This document shows positions 8,415-16,310 of a stretch of DNA of 44,140 nt, piece by piece. Source of the DNA: Bacilli bacterium (lineage in GTDB: Bacteria > Bacillota_I > Bacilli_A > RF39 > UBA660); assembly GCA_017553685.1 (NCBI GenBank), contig JAFZKH010000002.1, forward strand, positions 1 through 44,140, written 5' to 3'. Under the pieces are notes generated by a model. It did no database searches. It saw only the letters and a list, made by a program, of their open reading frames with translations, and was not told where the DNA came from. Both the position numbers and the translations under genes were made by a program. Each line of letters starts with the position of its first letter. Positions within the stretch are counted from its first letter, which is position 1.

Positions 8415-8440
8415 AAAGTAGGAGTATTCCTACTTTTTTT
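8415..8440 (+). terminator. Intrinsic terminator
   Basis: AAAGTAGGA pairs with TCCTACTTT across GTAT, then a T run that runs straight into the next promoter. Confidence 0.9.
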
Positions 8441-8441
8441 A

Positions 8442-8450
8442 TGTTATAAT
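8442..8450 (+). promoter_or_regulatory. Extended -10 promoter (TGTTATAAT)
   Basis: Adjoins the terminator T run; 18 nt to the ATG at 8469 with AGGTGAG between. Confidence 0.75.
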
Positions 8451-8468
8451 TTATTTAGGTGAGATATT

Positions 8469-9047
8469 ATGAATAAAGTTTATATAGTACATTGTTGGGA
8501 TGGATCTAAAGATGATGGTTGGTATCCTTGGTTAGATAAAGAATTATCTAATGAAAATACAATTGTTTATAGATTTAATATGCCAAATACTGAGAATCCT
8601 AAAATAGAAGAATGGGTACCATTCTTAGATTCAATGGTTAAAAATTTAGACAGTAATACATATTTTGTAGGTCATAGTATTGGTTGTCAAACTATACTAA
8701 GATTCTTACAATCAAAAGATATAACTAATATTGGAGGTATACTTTTGGTAGCACCATGGTTAGATTTATTACCTGAGGCTATTAGTGATCCAGAGTCTTA
8801 TGAAACAGCTAAACCTTGGTTAAATAATCCGATTGATTTTGAAAAAGTTAAAAAGTTTACTAATAAGATTACTTGTATATTTTCAGATGATGATTATTTT
8901 GTTTCATTATCTCAAAAAGATATATTTAAAGCAGTTTTAAATGCTAAAACAGTAGTAGTAAGTAATAAAGGTCATATAAGTGAAGAAGATGATGTATATG
9001 AACTTGATGAAATACTTAATGAATGTAAACTAATGATAGGTGAATAA
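8469..9047 (+). CDS. RBBP9/YdeN-family alpha/beta serine hydrolase
   Basis: 192 residues, the usual size for the RBBP9/YdeN family. The N-terminal VYIVHCWDG corresponds to the conserved HG(x)xG-like oxyanion region, and FVGHSIGCQ carries the nucleophile elbow (GHSIG). An Asp in FSDDDYFV and the His in NKGHISEED complete a plausible catalytic triad. Cytosolic; the natural substrate is unknown for most members. It is the first gene of a run with tight spacing: the next start lies 1 nt after this stop. Confidence 0.88.
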   Translation: MNKVYIVHCWDGSKDDGWYPWLDKELSNENTIVYRFNMPNTENPKIEEWVPFLDSMVKNLDSNTYFVGHSIGCQTILRFLQSKDITNIGGILLVAPWLDLLPEAISDPESYETAKPWLNNPIDFEKVKKFTNKITCIFSDDDYFVSLSQKDIFKAVLNAKTVVVSNKGHISEEDDVYELDEILNECKLMIGE

Positions 9048-9048
9048 T

Positions 9049-9390
9049 ATGAATATAAAAGTTAATAGAGTAAAAATAATAACTACTATTCCACCTGAAA
9101 ATACTGAAGAAGTTAGAAATGCTATATGTGAAGCAGGTTCAGGTATTATAGGTAATTATAGTTATTGTACAATGTCTACAAAATGCACAGGAACATTTAA
9201 ACCCAATGATGATGCTAATCCATATATTGGTGAAAATAATAAACTTGAATTTGTTGAAGAAGATAAATTAGAAGTAATATGTGATGTATCTAATGTTAAA
9301 AAGGTAGTAAAAGTATTAAGGGAGGTTCATCCATATGAAGAACCAGCTATTGATATTATTCCTTTATTGGATGAAAATGATTTTGAATAG
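9049..9390 (+). CDS. Nif3/YqfO middle-domain-like protein (COG3323)
   Basis: About 113 residues from ATG 9049. The start is chosen because AGGTGA at 9038-9043 sits 5 nt upstream of it; a GTG at 9040 in the same frame would lie inside that site. The sequence ITTIPPENTEEVRNAICEAG, the Gly- and Tyr-rich IGNYSYCT core, the glycine/threonine stretch and the C-terminal VHPYEEPAIDIIPL match the CutA-like domain inserted in Nif3/YqfO proteins and also found alone. No Nif3 catalytic domains are present. Function is uncertain, with proposed small-ligand or metal binding. It is between the hydrolase and deaminase genes in one operon. Confidence 0.8.
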   Translation: MNIKVNRVKIITTIPPENTEEVRNAICEAGSGIIGNYSYCTMSTKCTGTFKPNDDANPYIGENNKLEFVEEDKLEVICDVSNVKKVVKVLREVHPYEEPAIDIIPLLDENDFE

Positions 9391-9404
9391 ATGAGGTGAT
9401 ATTT

Positions 9405-9839
9405 ATGACAGATGAACAATTTATTGATATAGCAATTGAGATTAGTAAAAATGCTAAGTATCCATATGGAGCAATTATTGTTAAAGATGGAGAAATAATT
9501 GGTAGAAGTGATGATAAAACATTAATGGAAACAAGTATGTATTCACATGCTGAACTTGAAGCAATAGAAAGTGCATCTAAAAATAAAAACTTATATGGTG
9601 ATTTAAAAGGAGCAACTTTATATGTATCATGTGAACCATGTATGATGTGTATGGGAGCTATCCTATATGAAGAGTTTTCTAAAATAGTTTATGCTGCTAC
9701 ACTTCAAGATAGTAATGATAATTATTGCCCTGAAATGATCACAGATATAGATGAATTAGCAAAATATGCTAATAATAAAATAGAAATAATAAAGGAACTT
9801 CATCGTGATAAGGCCGTAGAAATATTAAAAATGAGGTAA
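9405..9839 (+). CDS. Nucleoside/nucleobase deaminase, CMP/dCMP deaminase fold
   Basis: 144 residues from ATG 9405, chosen because GAGGTGAT (9394-9401) directly precedes it; a GTG at 9396 would be inside that site. The zinc/catalytic signature is complete: HAE (His ligand and proton-shuttling Glu) and PCMMC (two Cys ligands). The domain resembles guanine/cytosine deaminases and TadA relatives, but it lacks the exact TadA context, so tRNA editing is not asserted. It probably acts in nucleobase salvage. The next gene follows after 6 nt. Confidence 0.85.
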   Translation: MTDEQFIDIAIEISKNAKYPYGAIIVKDGEIIGRSDDKTLMETSMYSHAELEAIESASKNKNLYGDLKGATLYVSCEPCMMCMGAILYEEFSKIVYAATLQDSNDNYCPEMITDIDELAKYANNKIEIIKELHRDKAVEILKMR

Positions 9840-9845
9840 AGTAAT

Positions 9846-10835
9846 ATGAGTAGAATTGCTAATGGAAAATATAATACTGTAAATCAATTTGGGGATTATA
9901 CAGATTTAGTAAATGAGTATTTAAATAAAATATATGGTAGCAGTTTAGAACTATATATTATTAGATATTATAAAAATAATCCAACTGGTACACACAAAAT
10001 TGATATAGAAAAAATTGAAGAATCATTAGGATACTTAGAAGATTATTTATATTACTATTATCAATTTAATAATGAATCATTTGTTTCAATATTTACTACC
10101 TTAATTGATGATTTACAATATATTACTGTTCTTCCTCCAGAAAAAAGAGGTATATTTGGACAATATGTTAGTTCTGAAAAAGCAGTATATATAAATCCAC
10201 AGCTAAGAGCAGGTTCATATTTAACATCTGACGAGAGAACAAGATTACATATATGTCATGAATTAGGACATATTATAAATTCAAAGTGGATGGAAAAAAT
10301 AGTACCAATATTAAATAGTTTAAAATGTTCTAACGAAGATAGACAATTAATGTATGATGGTTTTAGTTTATTAGATGAAACTACAACGCAAGATAGAGCA
10401 GAAAATATAGCTTATTATTTTAGTAATAAAACAAGACCACAAAAGTTTAGATACTCAACTAGGTTGTTTGATGGTAGACCATTTGAAACTAATTTTGATT
10501 ATTATGGAGAATTTCAAGTACCTGTTATAGCGTTTGCTAGAACTTTTAGAGGTATTGGAAAGCTATTAGATGATGAATTAGTAATGCAAGAGTTTAATAA
10601 AAGATCTTTGAGTGAAGATTTTTCGAGTAGAATAATTGATGAGTACACTCAAGATGGTCAAATTGATAATTTACATTATATGTTAAAAAGGCTTGGAATT
10701 ATAAAAAATGCTTCATATGCAGCATTTGGATATAGTGAACAAAAATATTTAAGACAGTCATCGGTAGCACTTGATGAATATAATCAATTAGTAGGTAAAA
10801 TGAGAGACTACCGTGATCCAATAACAAAAAATTAA
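9846..10835 (+). CDS. Putative zinc metallopeptidase with HELGH motif
   Basis: 329 residues. The one recognisable feature is HICHELGHII near residue 138, the HExxH motif of gluzincin/ImmA-IrrE-type metallopeptidases. A flanking segment before it (AVYINPQLRAG) resembles the strand preceding that motif in IrrE-like proteins. A third metal ligand may lie in the downstream TTQDRAENIAYYF stretch (Glu), but I cannot be sure. No signal peptide or TM is seen, so a cytosolic role is likely. It is the last gene of the 8469 operon (6 nt gap). The displaced ylqF start stub begins 8 nt after its stop. Confidence 0.6.
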   Translation: MSRIANGKYNTVNQFGDYTDLVNEYLNKIYGSSLELYIIRYYKNNPTGTHKIDIEKIEESLGYLEDYLYYYYQFNNESFVSIFTTLIDDLQYITVLPPEKRGIFGQYVSSEKAVYINPQLRAGSYLTSDERTRLHICHELGHIINSKWMEKIVPILNSLKCSNEDRQLMYDGFSLLDETTTQDRAENIAYYFSNKTRPQKFRYSTRLFDGRPFETNFDYYGEFQVPVIAFARTFRGIGKLLDDELVMQEFNKRSLSEDFSSRIIDEYTQDGQIDNLHYMLKRLGIIKNASYAAFGYSEQKYLRQSSVALDEYNQLVGKMRDYRDPITKN

Positions 10836-10843
10836 AAGAGTTA

Positions 10844-10888
10844 ATGTATTATAATAGAACAAGTATAAACTGGTTGATAACAATTTAG
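10844..10888 (+). repeat. Displaced ylqF start stub 1 (14-codon ORF)
   Basis: ATG to TAG encodes MYYNRTSINWLITI. The last 26 nt before and including the stop match the stub at 11955-11980 at about 22 of 26 positions, and the ATAAACTGGTT core (10865-10875) matches the start of ylqF (INWF). The weak AAAAGAG upstream could serve as ribosome-binding site. I read it as the severed original 5' end of ylqF; a regulatory leader peptide for the kinase gene 30 nt downstream is the alternative. Confidence 0.55.
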
Positions 10889-10918
10889 TTAAGACTAATA
10901 AAAAAAGAGGAGAATAAT

Positions 10919-11914
10919 ATGGATAAATTTGAACTACAAGATTTTAATAAAAGAATAGAGTTAAACACTGATTTAAAAAATATTTCAGTACAAATATGTA
11001 ATTATTATGATTTAGGTGATTTTGTCTCTAATGAATTAATAGAAATAGGTTATGAAGATTATAATTATTATTTAACAACATCAAAAGGAAAGTATTGTGT
11101 TAAAATCTTTAGTAAGGCTAGAAGTACTGAAGATATTAAAAATTATTTAGAAAGAATAAGAACTGTAGCAAATAGTGAAGTAAGTTCACCAAAACCTTTA
11201 TTAGCAAATAATGATATTCATTTATCATTAGATTATGAAAATAATCATTATGATATTTGTGTATTTGAATATGTAAATGGTAAAAACTATTTTGAAATAG
11301 GTGAGAATCCAACTAGTGAGGTTATAAAAGAATTAGCTAGACAAACAGCATTGATTAATAATTTAGACATAACTCCTGAATTTATATATGATACATGGGC
11401 AATAATTAATTTTGAGAAAGAGTATTCACAAAAAAGAGAATATCTTTCTGATAAATACAAAGAAGAATTTGATCGTTTATTAATTGAATTAAAGAATATA
11501 GATTTTGATAAATTACCTAAAGGATTTGTTCATGGTGATATAATTAGTACTAATGTTATGATAGATAACAATTCAAAAATTTGGATTCTTGATTTTGCAG
11601 TATCTAATTATTTACCAAGAATAATTGATTTAGCTGTAACTTCTTGTAATATGTGTTTGGATGAAAACTCTAAAGACAAGACATATGATAATATTGCATT
11701 ACTTTTAAGTGAGTATAATAAATATAATAGATTAACAGATTATGAATTAGAAGTATTTGGTACTTTCTATAAATTAGCTAATGCTATGCATATTTTACAA
11801 CCAACATATATTATTGAAACTGATGGTGATTCAGAAGAAAATCAATATTGGTTAAATGAAGGTGTTGTTGGTTATTCATATTCTGATGATAATAGACTAA
11901 AAAAGATTTTATAA
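10919..11914 (+). CDS. APH/choline-kinase-fold phosphotransferase
   Basis: 331 residues. It shows the aminoglycoside-phosphotransferase/kinase fold: the N-lobe segment YYLTTSKGKYCVKIF carries the ATP-binding Lys, the catalytic loop is FVHGDIISTNVMID (HGD...N), and the metal-binding segment is WILDFAVS (the DFG-like Asp). Members phosphorylate small hydroxylated molecules such as choline, homoserine, sugars or antibiotics; the substrate cannot be told here. AGAGGAG precedes the ATG. It is the only gene between two displaced ylqF start copies (10844 and 11935), so I interpret it as cargo of a single-gene insertion. Confidence 0.8.
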   Translation: MDKFELQDFNKRIELNTDLKNISVQICNYYDLGDFVSNELIEIGYEDYNYYLTTSKGKYCVKIFSKARSTEDIKNYLERIRTVANSEVSSPKPLLANNDIHLSLDYENNHYDICVFEYVNGKNYFEIGENPTSEVIKELARQTALINNLDITPEFIYDTWAIINFEKEYSQKREYLSDKYKEEFDRLLIELKNIDFDKLPKGFVHGDIISTNVMIDNNSKIWILDFAVSNYLPRIIDLAVTSCNMCLDENSKDKTYDNIALLLSEYNKYNRLTDYELEVFGTFYKLANAMHILQPTYIIETDGDSEENQYWLNEGVVGYSYSDDNRLKKIL

Positions 11915-11934
11915 ATAAAAGGAGATGATCTCTA

Positions 11935-11979
11935 ATGAATGAAAATAAAACTAATATAAATTGGTTGATATTGATTTAG
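11935..11979 (+). repeat. Displaced ylqF start stub 2 (14-codon ORF)
   Basis: ATG to TAG encodes MNENKTNINWLILI with GGAGATGAT upstream. Its left half (ATGAATGAAAATAAA, preceded by GGAGnTGAT) matches the real ylqF start at 12723. Its right half (ATAAATTGGTTGATA then ATTTAGT) matches stub 1 at 10865. A mosaic of this sort is expected of an attachment-site junction. The remaining bases to 12151 hold no gene; they include three AAAAATAG-type short repeats at about 12067-12100 and no clear terminator. Confidence 0.6.
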
Positions 11980-12151
11980 TCTAGCCATCCATGAAACTCC
12001 TATAAAATAAGGAAAAATCAAGTTTTAGTAATTACATTTTTTAATAAATAATTGCTAAAAAATATTAAAAATAGATAAAAAATAGCCAAAAATAGCATAG
12101 TATTTGATACTTGGTATTGACGGTTAAACTTTTGATAAATGAGGTGAACTA

Positions 12152-12694
12152 ATGAATTCTAATTTAGATTTTAAAGTAGTTATGCAAAATAAAAACTTAG
12201 TTGCTGAATCAACTTATAATTGTATTAAGAATTTATATAATGAAGACGAGCAAAACCAATTCTATGTTGCTGAAATAAATCCTGAATATATGGATGGCAT
12301 TAAGTTGTGCGAGCATTATAATATTGATATAAAAACGGGAGTTAACTGTTTAATATGTGAATGCAAACGAGGAGATAACAAAAGCTATGCAGCATTACTG
12401 GTTCCAACTGGGTGTAAGTACAATATGTCATCAACTGTGAGAAAGCATACTAATTCTCGAATGGTTTCTGTGGCACCGCTTGATTATGTTTTAGAAAAAA
12501 CTAAAATGGAATATGGAAGTATTAATCCTATAGGATTACCTGAGGATTGGAAAATATATATTGATCCTAAAATATTAGAGTCAGAAACAATAATTTGTGG
12601 AAGTGGATTACAAAAATCAAAGATATCATTTCCAAGCAAATTATTATTAAAACTTAAGAACATTGAAATATTAGAAGATTTAGCTAAGGAATAG
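12152..12694 (+). CDS. YbaK/EbsC-family aminoacyl-tRNA deacylase-like protein
   Basis: 180 residues. The pattern MSSTVRKHTNSRMVSVAPLD, then a Gly-rich GSINPIGLPEDWKIYIDP and ICGSGLQKSKISFPS, matches YbaK/EbsC/ProX trans-editing domains, which hydrolyse mischarged aminoacyl-tRNA. The early Lys expected of the family may be in the CECKRGDNKSYAAL segment. Codon use is visibly less AT-biased than its neighbours (GCG, CGA, GGG and GAC appear), which fits recent acquisition. GAGGTGAAC precedes the ATG. It is the only gene between stub 2 and the present ylqF start. Confidence 0.78.
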   Translation: MNSNLDFKVVMQNKNLVAESTYNCIKNLYNEDEQNQFYVAEINPEYMDGIKLCEHYNIDIKTGVNCLICECKRGDNKSYAALLVPTGCKYNMSSTVRKHTNSRMVSVAPLDYVLEKTKMEYGSINPIGLPEDWKIYIDPKILESETIICGSGLQKSKISFPSKLLLKLKNIEILEDLAKE

Positions 12695-12722
12695 TATAAT
12701 AAAATGAAGGGAGTTGATTCCG

Positions 12723-13565
12723 ATGAATGAAAATAAAATAAATTGGTTTCCTGGTCATATGGCCAAAACTAGAAGAGAAATAAAAGAAAAATTAGACTTA
12801 ATAGATGTAGTATATGAAGTAGTAGATGCTAGAATACCATTCTCATCTAAAATAAAAGATATAGATGATTTAATCAAGGATAAACCTAAAGTAATCATTA
12901 TGTCCAAGAAAGATTTATGTGACGAAAATAGAACATCTAAATGGATTAAGTACTACGAAGAAAAAGGATATAAAGTATTAATGTTTGATCTTATGAAAGA
13001 TAATATTAATAAGTTATATACTGCTACTGATGAAGTATTAGAAGGCCTTAATGAAAAGAGATTAGAAAAAGGACTTAAAGAAAGAAAATATAGAGCATTA
13101 GTAATGGGTATTCCAAATGTAGGTAAATCTACATTAATAAATAAACTAACTGGTAAAAGAGCAGCTGGTGTAGGTAATAAACCAGGTGTTACTAAAACTA
13201 TTAGTTGGATTCGTATTAATGATAAACTTGAATTATTAGATACTCCAGGTATATTATGGCCTAAAATTGATGATAAGGGAGTAGGATATAAACTTGCTAG
13301 TTTTTCTGCTATTAAAGATGAAATACTTCCAAAAGATGAAGTTGCATGTTTTATATTAGAGTATATGTTTGAAAACTATAAATCTAATTTAGAAGATAGA
13401 TATGGAATAACTAATATAGATGATTATTCTGATGTATATGATATTATAGGTAGAAAAAGAGGATGCTTATTAAGAGGTAATGAAGTAGATTATGATAAAG
13501 TATCTAATTTAATTGTTAAAGATTTACAGGAAGGTTATTTAGGTAAGGTAACATTTGATGAATGA
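12723..13565 (+). CDS. rbgA: Ribosome biogenesis GTPase YlqF/RbgA
   Basis: About 280 residues from ATG 12723. A TTG at 12714 in frame lies too close to AAGGGAG (12707-12713) to be the start. The conserved opening INWFPGHMAKTRREI is present. GTPase motifs are circularly permuted as in the family: G4-type SKKDL (~61-65) comes before the P-loop GIPNVGKST (~123-131) and DTPG (~172). RbgA matures the 50S subunit. The first codons (MNENK) are duplicated at 11935, see the stubs. It ends in TGA overlapping rnhB by 8 nt; rbgA-rnhB-topA is a common Bacillota order, here without dprA. Confidence 0.93.
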   Translation: MNENKINWFPGHMAKTRREIKEKLDLIDVVYEVVDARIPFSSKIKDIDDLIKDKPKVIIMSKKDLCDENRTSKWIKYYEEKGYKVLMFDLMKDNINKLYTATDEVLEGLNEKRLEKGLKERKYRALVMGIPNVGKSTLINKLTGKRAAGVGNKPGVTKTISWIRINDKLELLDTPGILWPKIDDKGVGYKLASFSAIKDEILPKDEVACFILEYMFENYKSNLEDRYGITNIDDYSDVYDIIGRKRGCLLRGNEVDYDKVSNLIVKDLQEGYLGKVTFDE

Positions 13566-14187
13566 GTATGAAAATAAATACTATAAACAAGGGTATAAAG
13601 TAATTGCAGGTACAGATGAAGCTGGAAGAGGGCCTCTAGTAGGACCTGTTGTAGCAGCATGTGTAGTTCTTCCAAAAGGATACACTAATCCTGAAATAAA
13701 TGATTCAAAAAAATTAACAGAAAAAAAAAGAGAAAAGTTATTTGATGTAATTATGAAGGATGCTTTAGCAGTTGAAGTATGTGAAATAAGTGCTCAAGAA
13801 ATAGATGAAATAAATATTTTAGAAGCATCACGTAAAGCTATGAAGACTGCTTATGAAAAAGTAAATAAAAAGATTAAAGTAGATGTTTTATTAACAGATG
13901 CTATGAAAATTCCTTTAGATATTCCTGTTATTGATATAATAAAAGGAGATGCAAAAAGTATTACTATAGCAGCAGCTTCTATAGTTGCTAAAGTAACAAG
14001 AGATCGCATTTTACTTGAACTAGATAAGAAATATCCAGAGTATGAATTTGCTAAACATAAAGGGTATCCTACTAAGAAACATCTTGAAATTATAGAAAAG
14101 TATGGTATACTTAACGAGTACAGAAGGACATATAAGCCTGTAAAAAATATTATTGATAAGGGAACTATTAAAGATCCTAGAGAATAA
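13558..14187 (+). CDS. rnhB: Ribonuclease HII
   Basis: About 209 residues from ATG 13558, which overlaps the rbgA stop (13563-13565). The hallmark AGTDEAGRGPLVGPVVAA gives catalytic D20 and E21; further conserved segments are SKKLTEKKRE, DAMKIPLDIP (third Asp) and ASIVAKVTRD. RNase HII removes RNA from RNA/DNA hybrids and single misincorporated ribonucleotides. Translational coupling to rbgA is implied by the overlap; topA follows after 23 nt with AGAAAGG before its ATG. Confidence 0.93.
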   Translation: MNEYENKYYKQGYKVIAGTDEAGRGPLVGPVVAACVVLPKGYTNPEINDSKKLTEKKREKLFDVIMKDALAVEVCEISAQEIDEINILEASRKAMKTAYEKVNKKIKVDVLLTDAMKIPLDIPVIDIIKGDAKSITIAAASIVAKVTRDRILLELDKKYPEYEFAKHKGYPTKKHLEIIEKYGILNEYRRTYKPVKNIIDKGTIKDPRE

Positions 14188-14210
14188 TATATAAGAAAGG
14201 AAATTTAATT

Positions 14211-16232
14211 ATGAATTTAGTAATAGTTGAATCACCAGCAAAAAGTAAAACTATAGAAAAATATTTAGGTAGTGACTTTAAAGTAGTATCTTCTAAAGGA
14301 CATATTAGAGATTTAGCTACTAAAGGTAAATTTGGTTTAGGAGTAGATGTAGATAATGATTTTACTCCTACATATATACCTATTAAGGGTAAAGCAAAAG
14401 ATATATCTATGCTTAAAAAAGAAATAAAAGAATCTTCTAAAGTATATCTAGCAACCGACCCTGACCGTGAAGGAGAAGCTATCTCTTGGCATTTAAAAGA
14501 TGCTTTAGATATTGATGAAGATAAATATGAAAGAATAGTATTTAATGAAATTACTAAAGATGCTATTTTAAACTCATTTTCTAAAGCTAGAAAAATAGAT
14601 GACTTAATGGTAAGAAGCCAAGAAACTAGAAGAATTTTAGATAGAATTATTGGTTTTAGATTAAGTAAATTAATGCAATCAAAAACTGGTGGTAAATCAG
14701 CAGGTAGAGTACAATCAGTTGCTCTTAAACTTATATGTGATAGAGAAGAAGAAATAAAGAATTTTATTAAAGAAGAATATTGGACTATTGATGCAATATT
14801 CCCAGACTTTAAAGCATCGTTATTTAAATATAAAGATAAGAAAATTGAAATAAAAGATGAACTTGAAGCTAATAAAATAAAAGATGCTTTAAGTAAAACA
14901 TATGAAATTGAAGATATTGAAGAAAAAGATAAAAAGAAACAAAGTAAACCTCCATATATAACTAGTACACTTCAACAAGATGCAATTAATAAACTTAATT
15001 TTTCATCTAAGAAGACTATGCAAATAGCACAAAAGTTATATGAAGGTGTTAATATTGGATCAGAAACTGTCGGTTTAATCTCATACATGAGAACTGATTC
15101 AATTAGATTATCTAATGAATTTATATCTTCAACATATAAATATATTGAAGAAAACTTTGGTAAAGAATATGTTGGTTCAGTAAAAGTAAGTAAGAAAACA
15201 GATAATGTACAAGATGCTCACGAAGCAATTAGACCAACAAGTATTTATAGAACTCCAGATAGTTTAAAAGAATATTTATCTACTGATGAATATAAATTAT
15301 ATAATTTAATATATACAAGAGCTTTAGCATCTTTAATGAAAGAAGCTAAACAAAAAGTAACTACTTTAATACTTAATAATAATGATTATAAGTTTAAAGC
15401 TAGTGGCACAGTAACTATATTTGATGGTTATATGAAAGTATATAATGATGAAGAAAAGGAAGAAAAGTTACCTGATTTTAAATCTTATAAATCAAGTGTA
15501 TTAGTTACAGATAAATTAGATTTAAAACAACACTTTACTGAACCTCCAGCAAGATATACTGAAGCAAAATTAATTAAAGAAATGGAAGACCTTGGAATTG
15601 GTAGACCATCTACATATGCTCAAACTATGAGTACTTTAACTCAAAGAGGATATGCTAAATTAATAGAAAAGAAATTTCATCCAACTGAAATTGGTATTGA
15701 AACTAATAATAAATTGCAAGAATTCTTTAGTAATTTAATTAATGTTAAATATACTGCTAAAATGGAAACAGATTTAGATGAAATAGCAGATGGAAAAATT
15801 ATTTGGAATGAATTATTAAAAGAATTTTATAAGGAGTTTGAACCTATGGTAGAAGAAGCATTTGATAAAATGGAAAAGAAAGAACCTGAAAAGACTGGAG
15901 AAAAATGTCCTGAATGTGGAAATGATCTAGTTATTAGAAAAGGTAAATTTGGTGAATTTGTTTCATGTGCTGGTTATCCAGAATGTAAATATATTAAAAA
16001 AGAACAAAAAGCACCTGCTACAGAAGTATGTGAGTGTATTAAATGTGGTCATAAAATAGTAGAAAGAAAAACTAAAAAAGGAACTACATTCTATGGATGT
16101 TCTAATTTCCCTAAATGTAAAGAAGCATACTGGGATAAACCTGTTGGAAGAAGTTGCCCTGAATGTAATTCAATGCTTGTTGAAAAAGATAACATTATTA
16201 AATGCTCTGGTTGTGATTATAAAGAAGTGTAA
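14211..16232 (+). CDS. topA: DNA topoisomerase I
   Basis: 673 residues. The Toprim domain begins at residue 1 (LVIVESPAKSKTIEKYL), with ATDPDREGEA giving the metal-binding acidic residues. The catalytic Tyr is Y292 in LISYMRTDS. The gate domain includes EMEDLGIGRPSTYA. Three C-terminal four-Cys zinc ribbons follow (from about residue 565: CPECG...C...C; CIKCG...C...C; CPECN...C...C). Type IA enzyme that relaxes negative supercoils. The terminator hairpin overlaps its stop codon. Confidence 0.95.
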   Translation: MNLVIVESPAKSKTIEKYLGSDFKVVSSKGHIRDLATKGKFGLGVDVDNDFTPTYIPIKGKAKDISMLKKEIKESSKVYLATDPDREGEAISWHLKDALDIDEDKYERIVFNEITKDAILNSFSKARKIDDLMVRSQETRRILDRIIGFRLSKLMQSKTGGKSAGRVQSVALKLICDREEEIKNFIKEEYWTIDAIFPDFKASLFKYKDKKIEIKDELEANKIKDALSKTYEIEDIEEKDKKKQSKPPYITSTLQQDAINKLNFSSKKTMQIAQKLYEGVNIGSETVGLISYMRTDSIRLSNEFISSTYKYIEENFGKEYVGSVKVSKKTDNVQDAHEAIRPTSIYRTPDSLKEYLSTDEYKLYNLIYTRALASLMKEAKQKVTTLILNNNDYKFKASGTVTIFDGYMKVYNDEEKEEKLPDFKSYKSSVLVTDKLDLKQHFTEPPARYTEAKLIKEMEDLGIGRPSTYAQTMSTLTQRGYAKLIEKKFHPTEIGIETNNKLQEFFSNLINVKYTAKMETDLDEIADGKIIWNELLKEFYKEFEPMVEEAFDKMEKKEPEKTGEKCPECGNDLVIRKGKFGEFVSCAGYPECKYIKKEQKAPATEVCECIKCGHKIVERKTKKGTTFYGCSNFPKCKEAYWDKPVGRSCPECNSMLVEKDNIIKCSGCDYKEV

Positions 16233-16257
16233 AATAGAATTTTACACTTTTTTTTAT
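16227..16257 (+). terminator. Intrinsic terminator of topA
   Basis: GTGTAAAAT pairs with ATTTTACAC across AGA, followed by eight or more T. The 5' arm contains the topA stop codon. Confidence 0.9.
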
Positions 16258-16310
16258 TATAAAAATATGTTAAAATTAAATAAAGGATAGGAAAGAAAGG
16301 GGCGAAGTAT

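Noticed and set aside
9040-9048. GTG at 9040 as start of the Nif3-like gene
   Set aside because: It lies inside the AGGTGA ribosome-binding site; ATG 9049 has correct spacing.
10919-11914. Antibiotic-resistance kinase
   Set aside because: The APH fold is clear, but nothing in the sequence fixes an antibiotic substrate; many such kinases act on choline, homoserine or sugars.
12062-12102. AAAAATAG short repeats as replication iterons or a CRISPR
   Set aside because: Only three imperfect copies without regular spacing; more likely chance in AT-rich DNA or recombinase arm sites.
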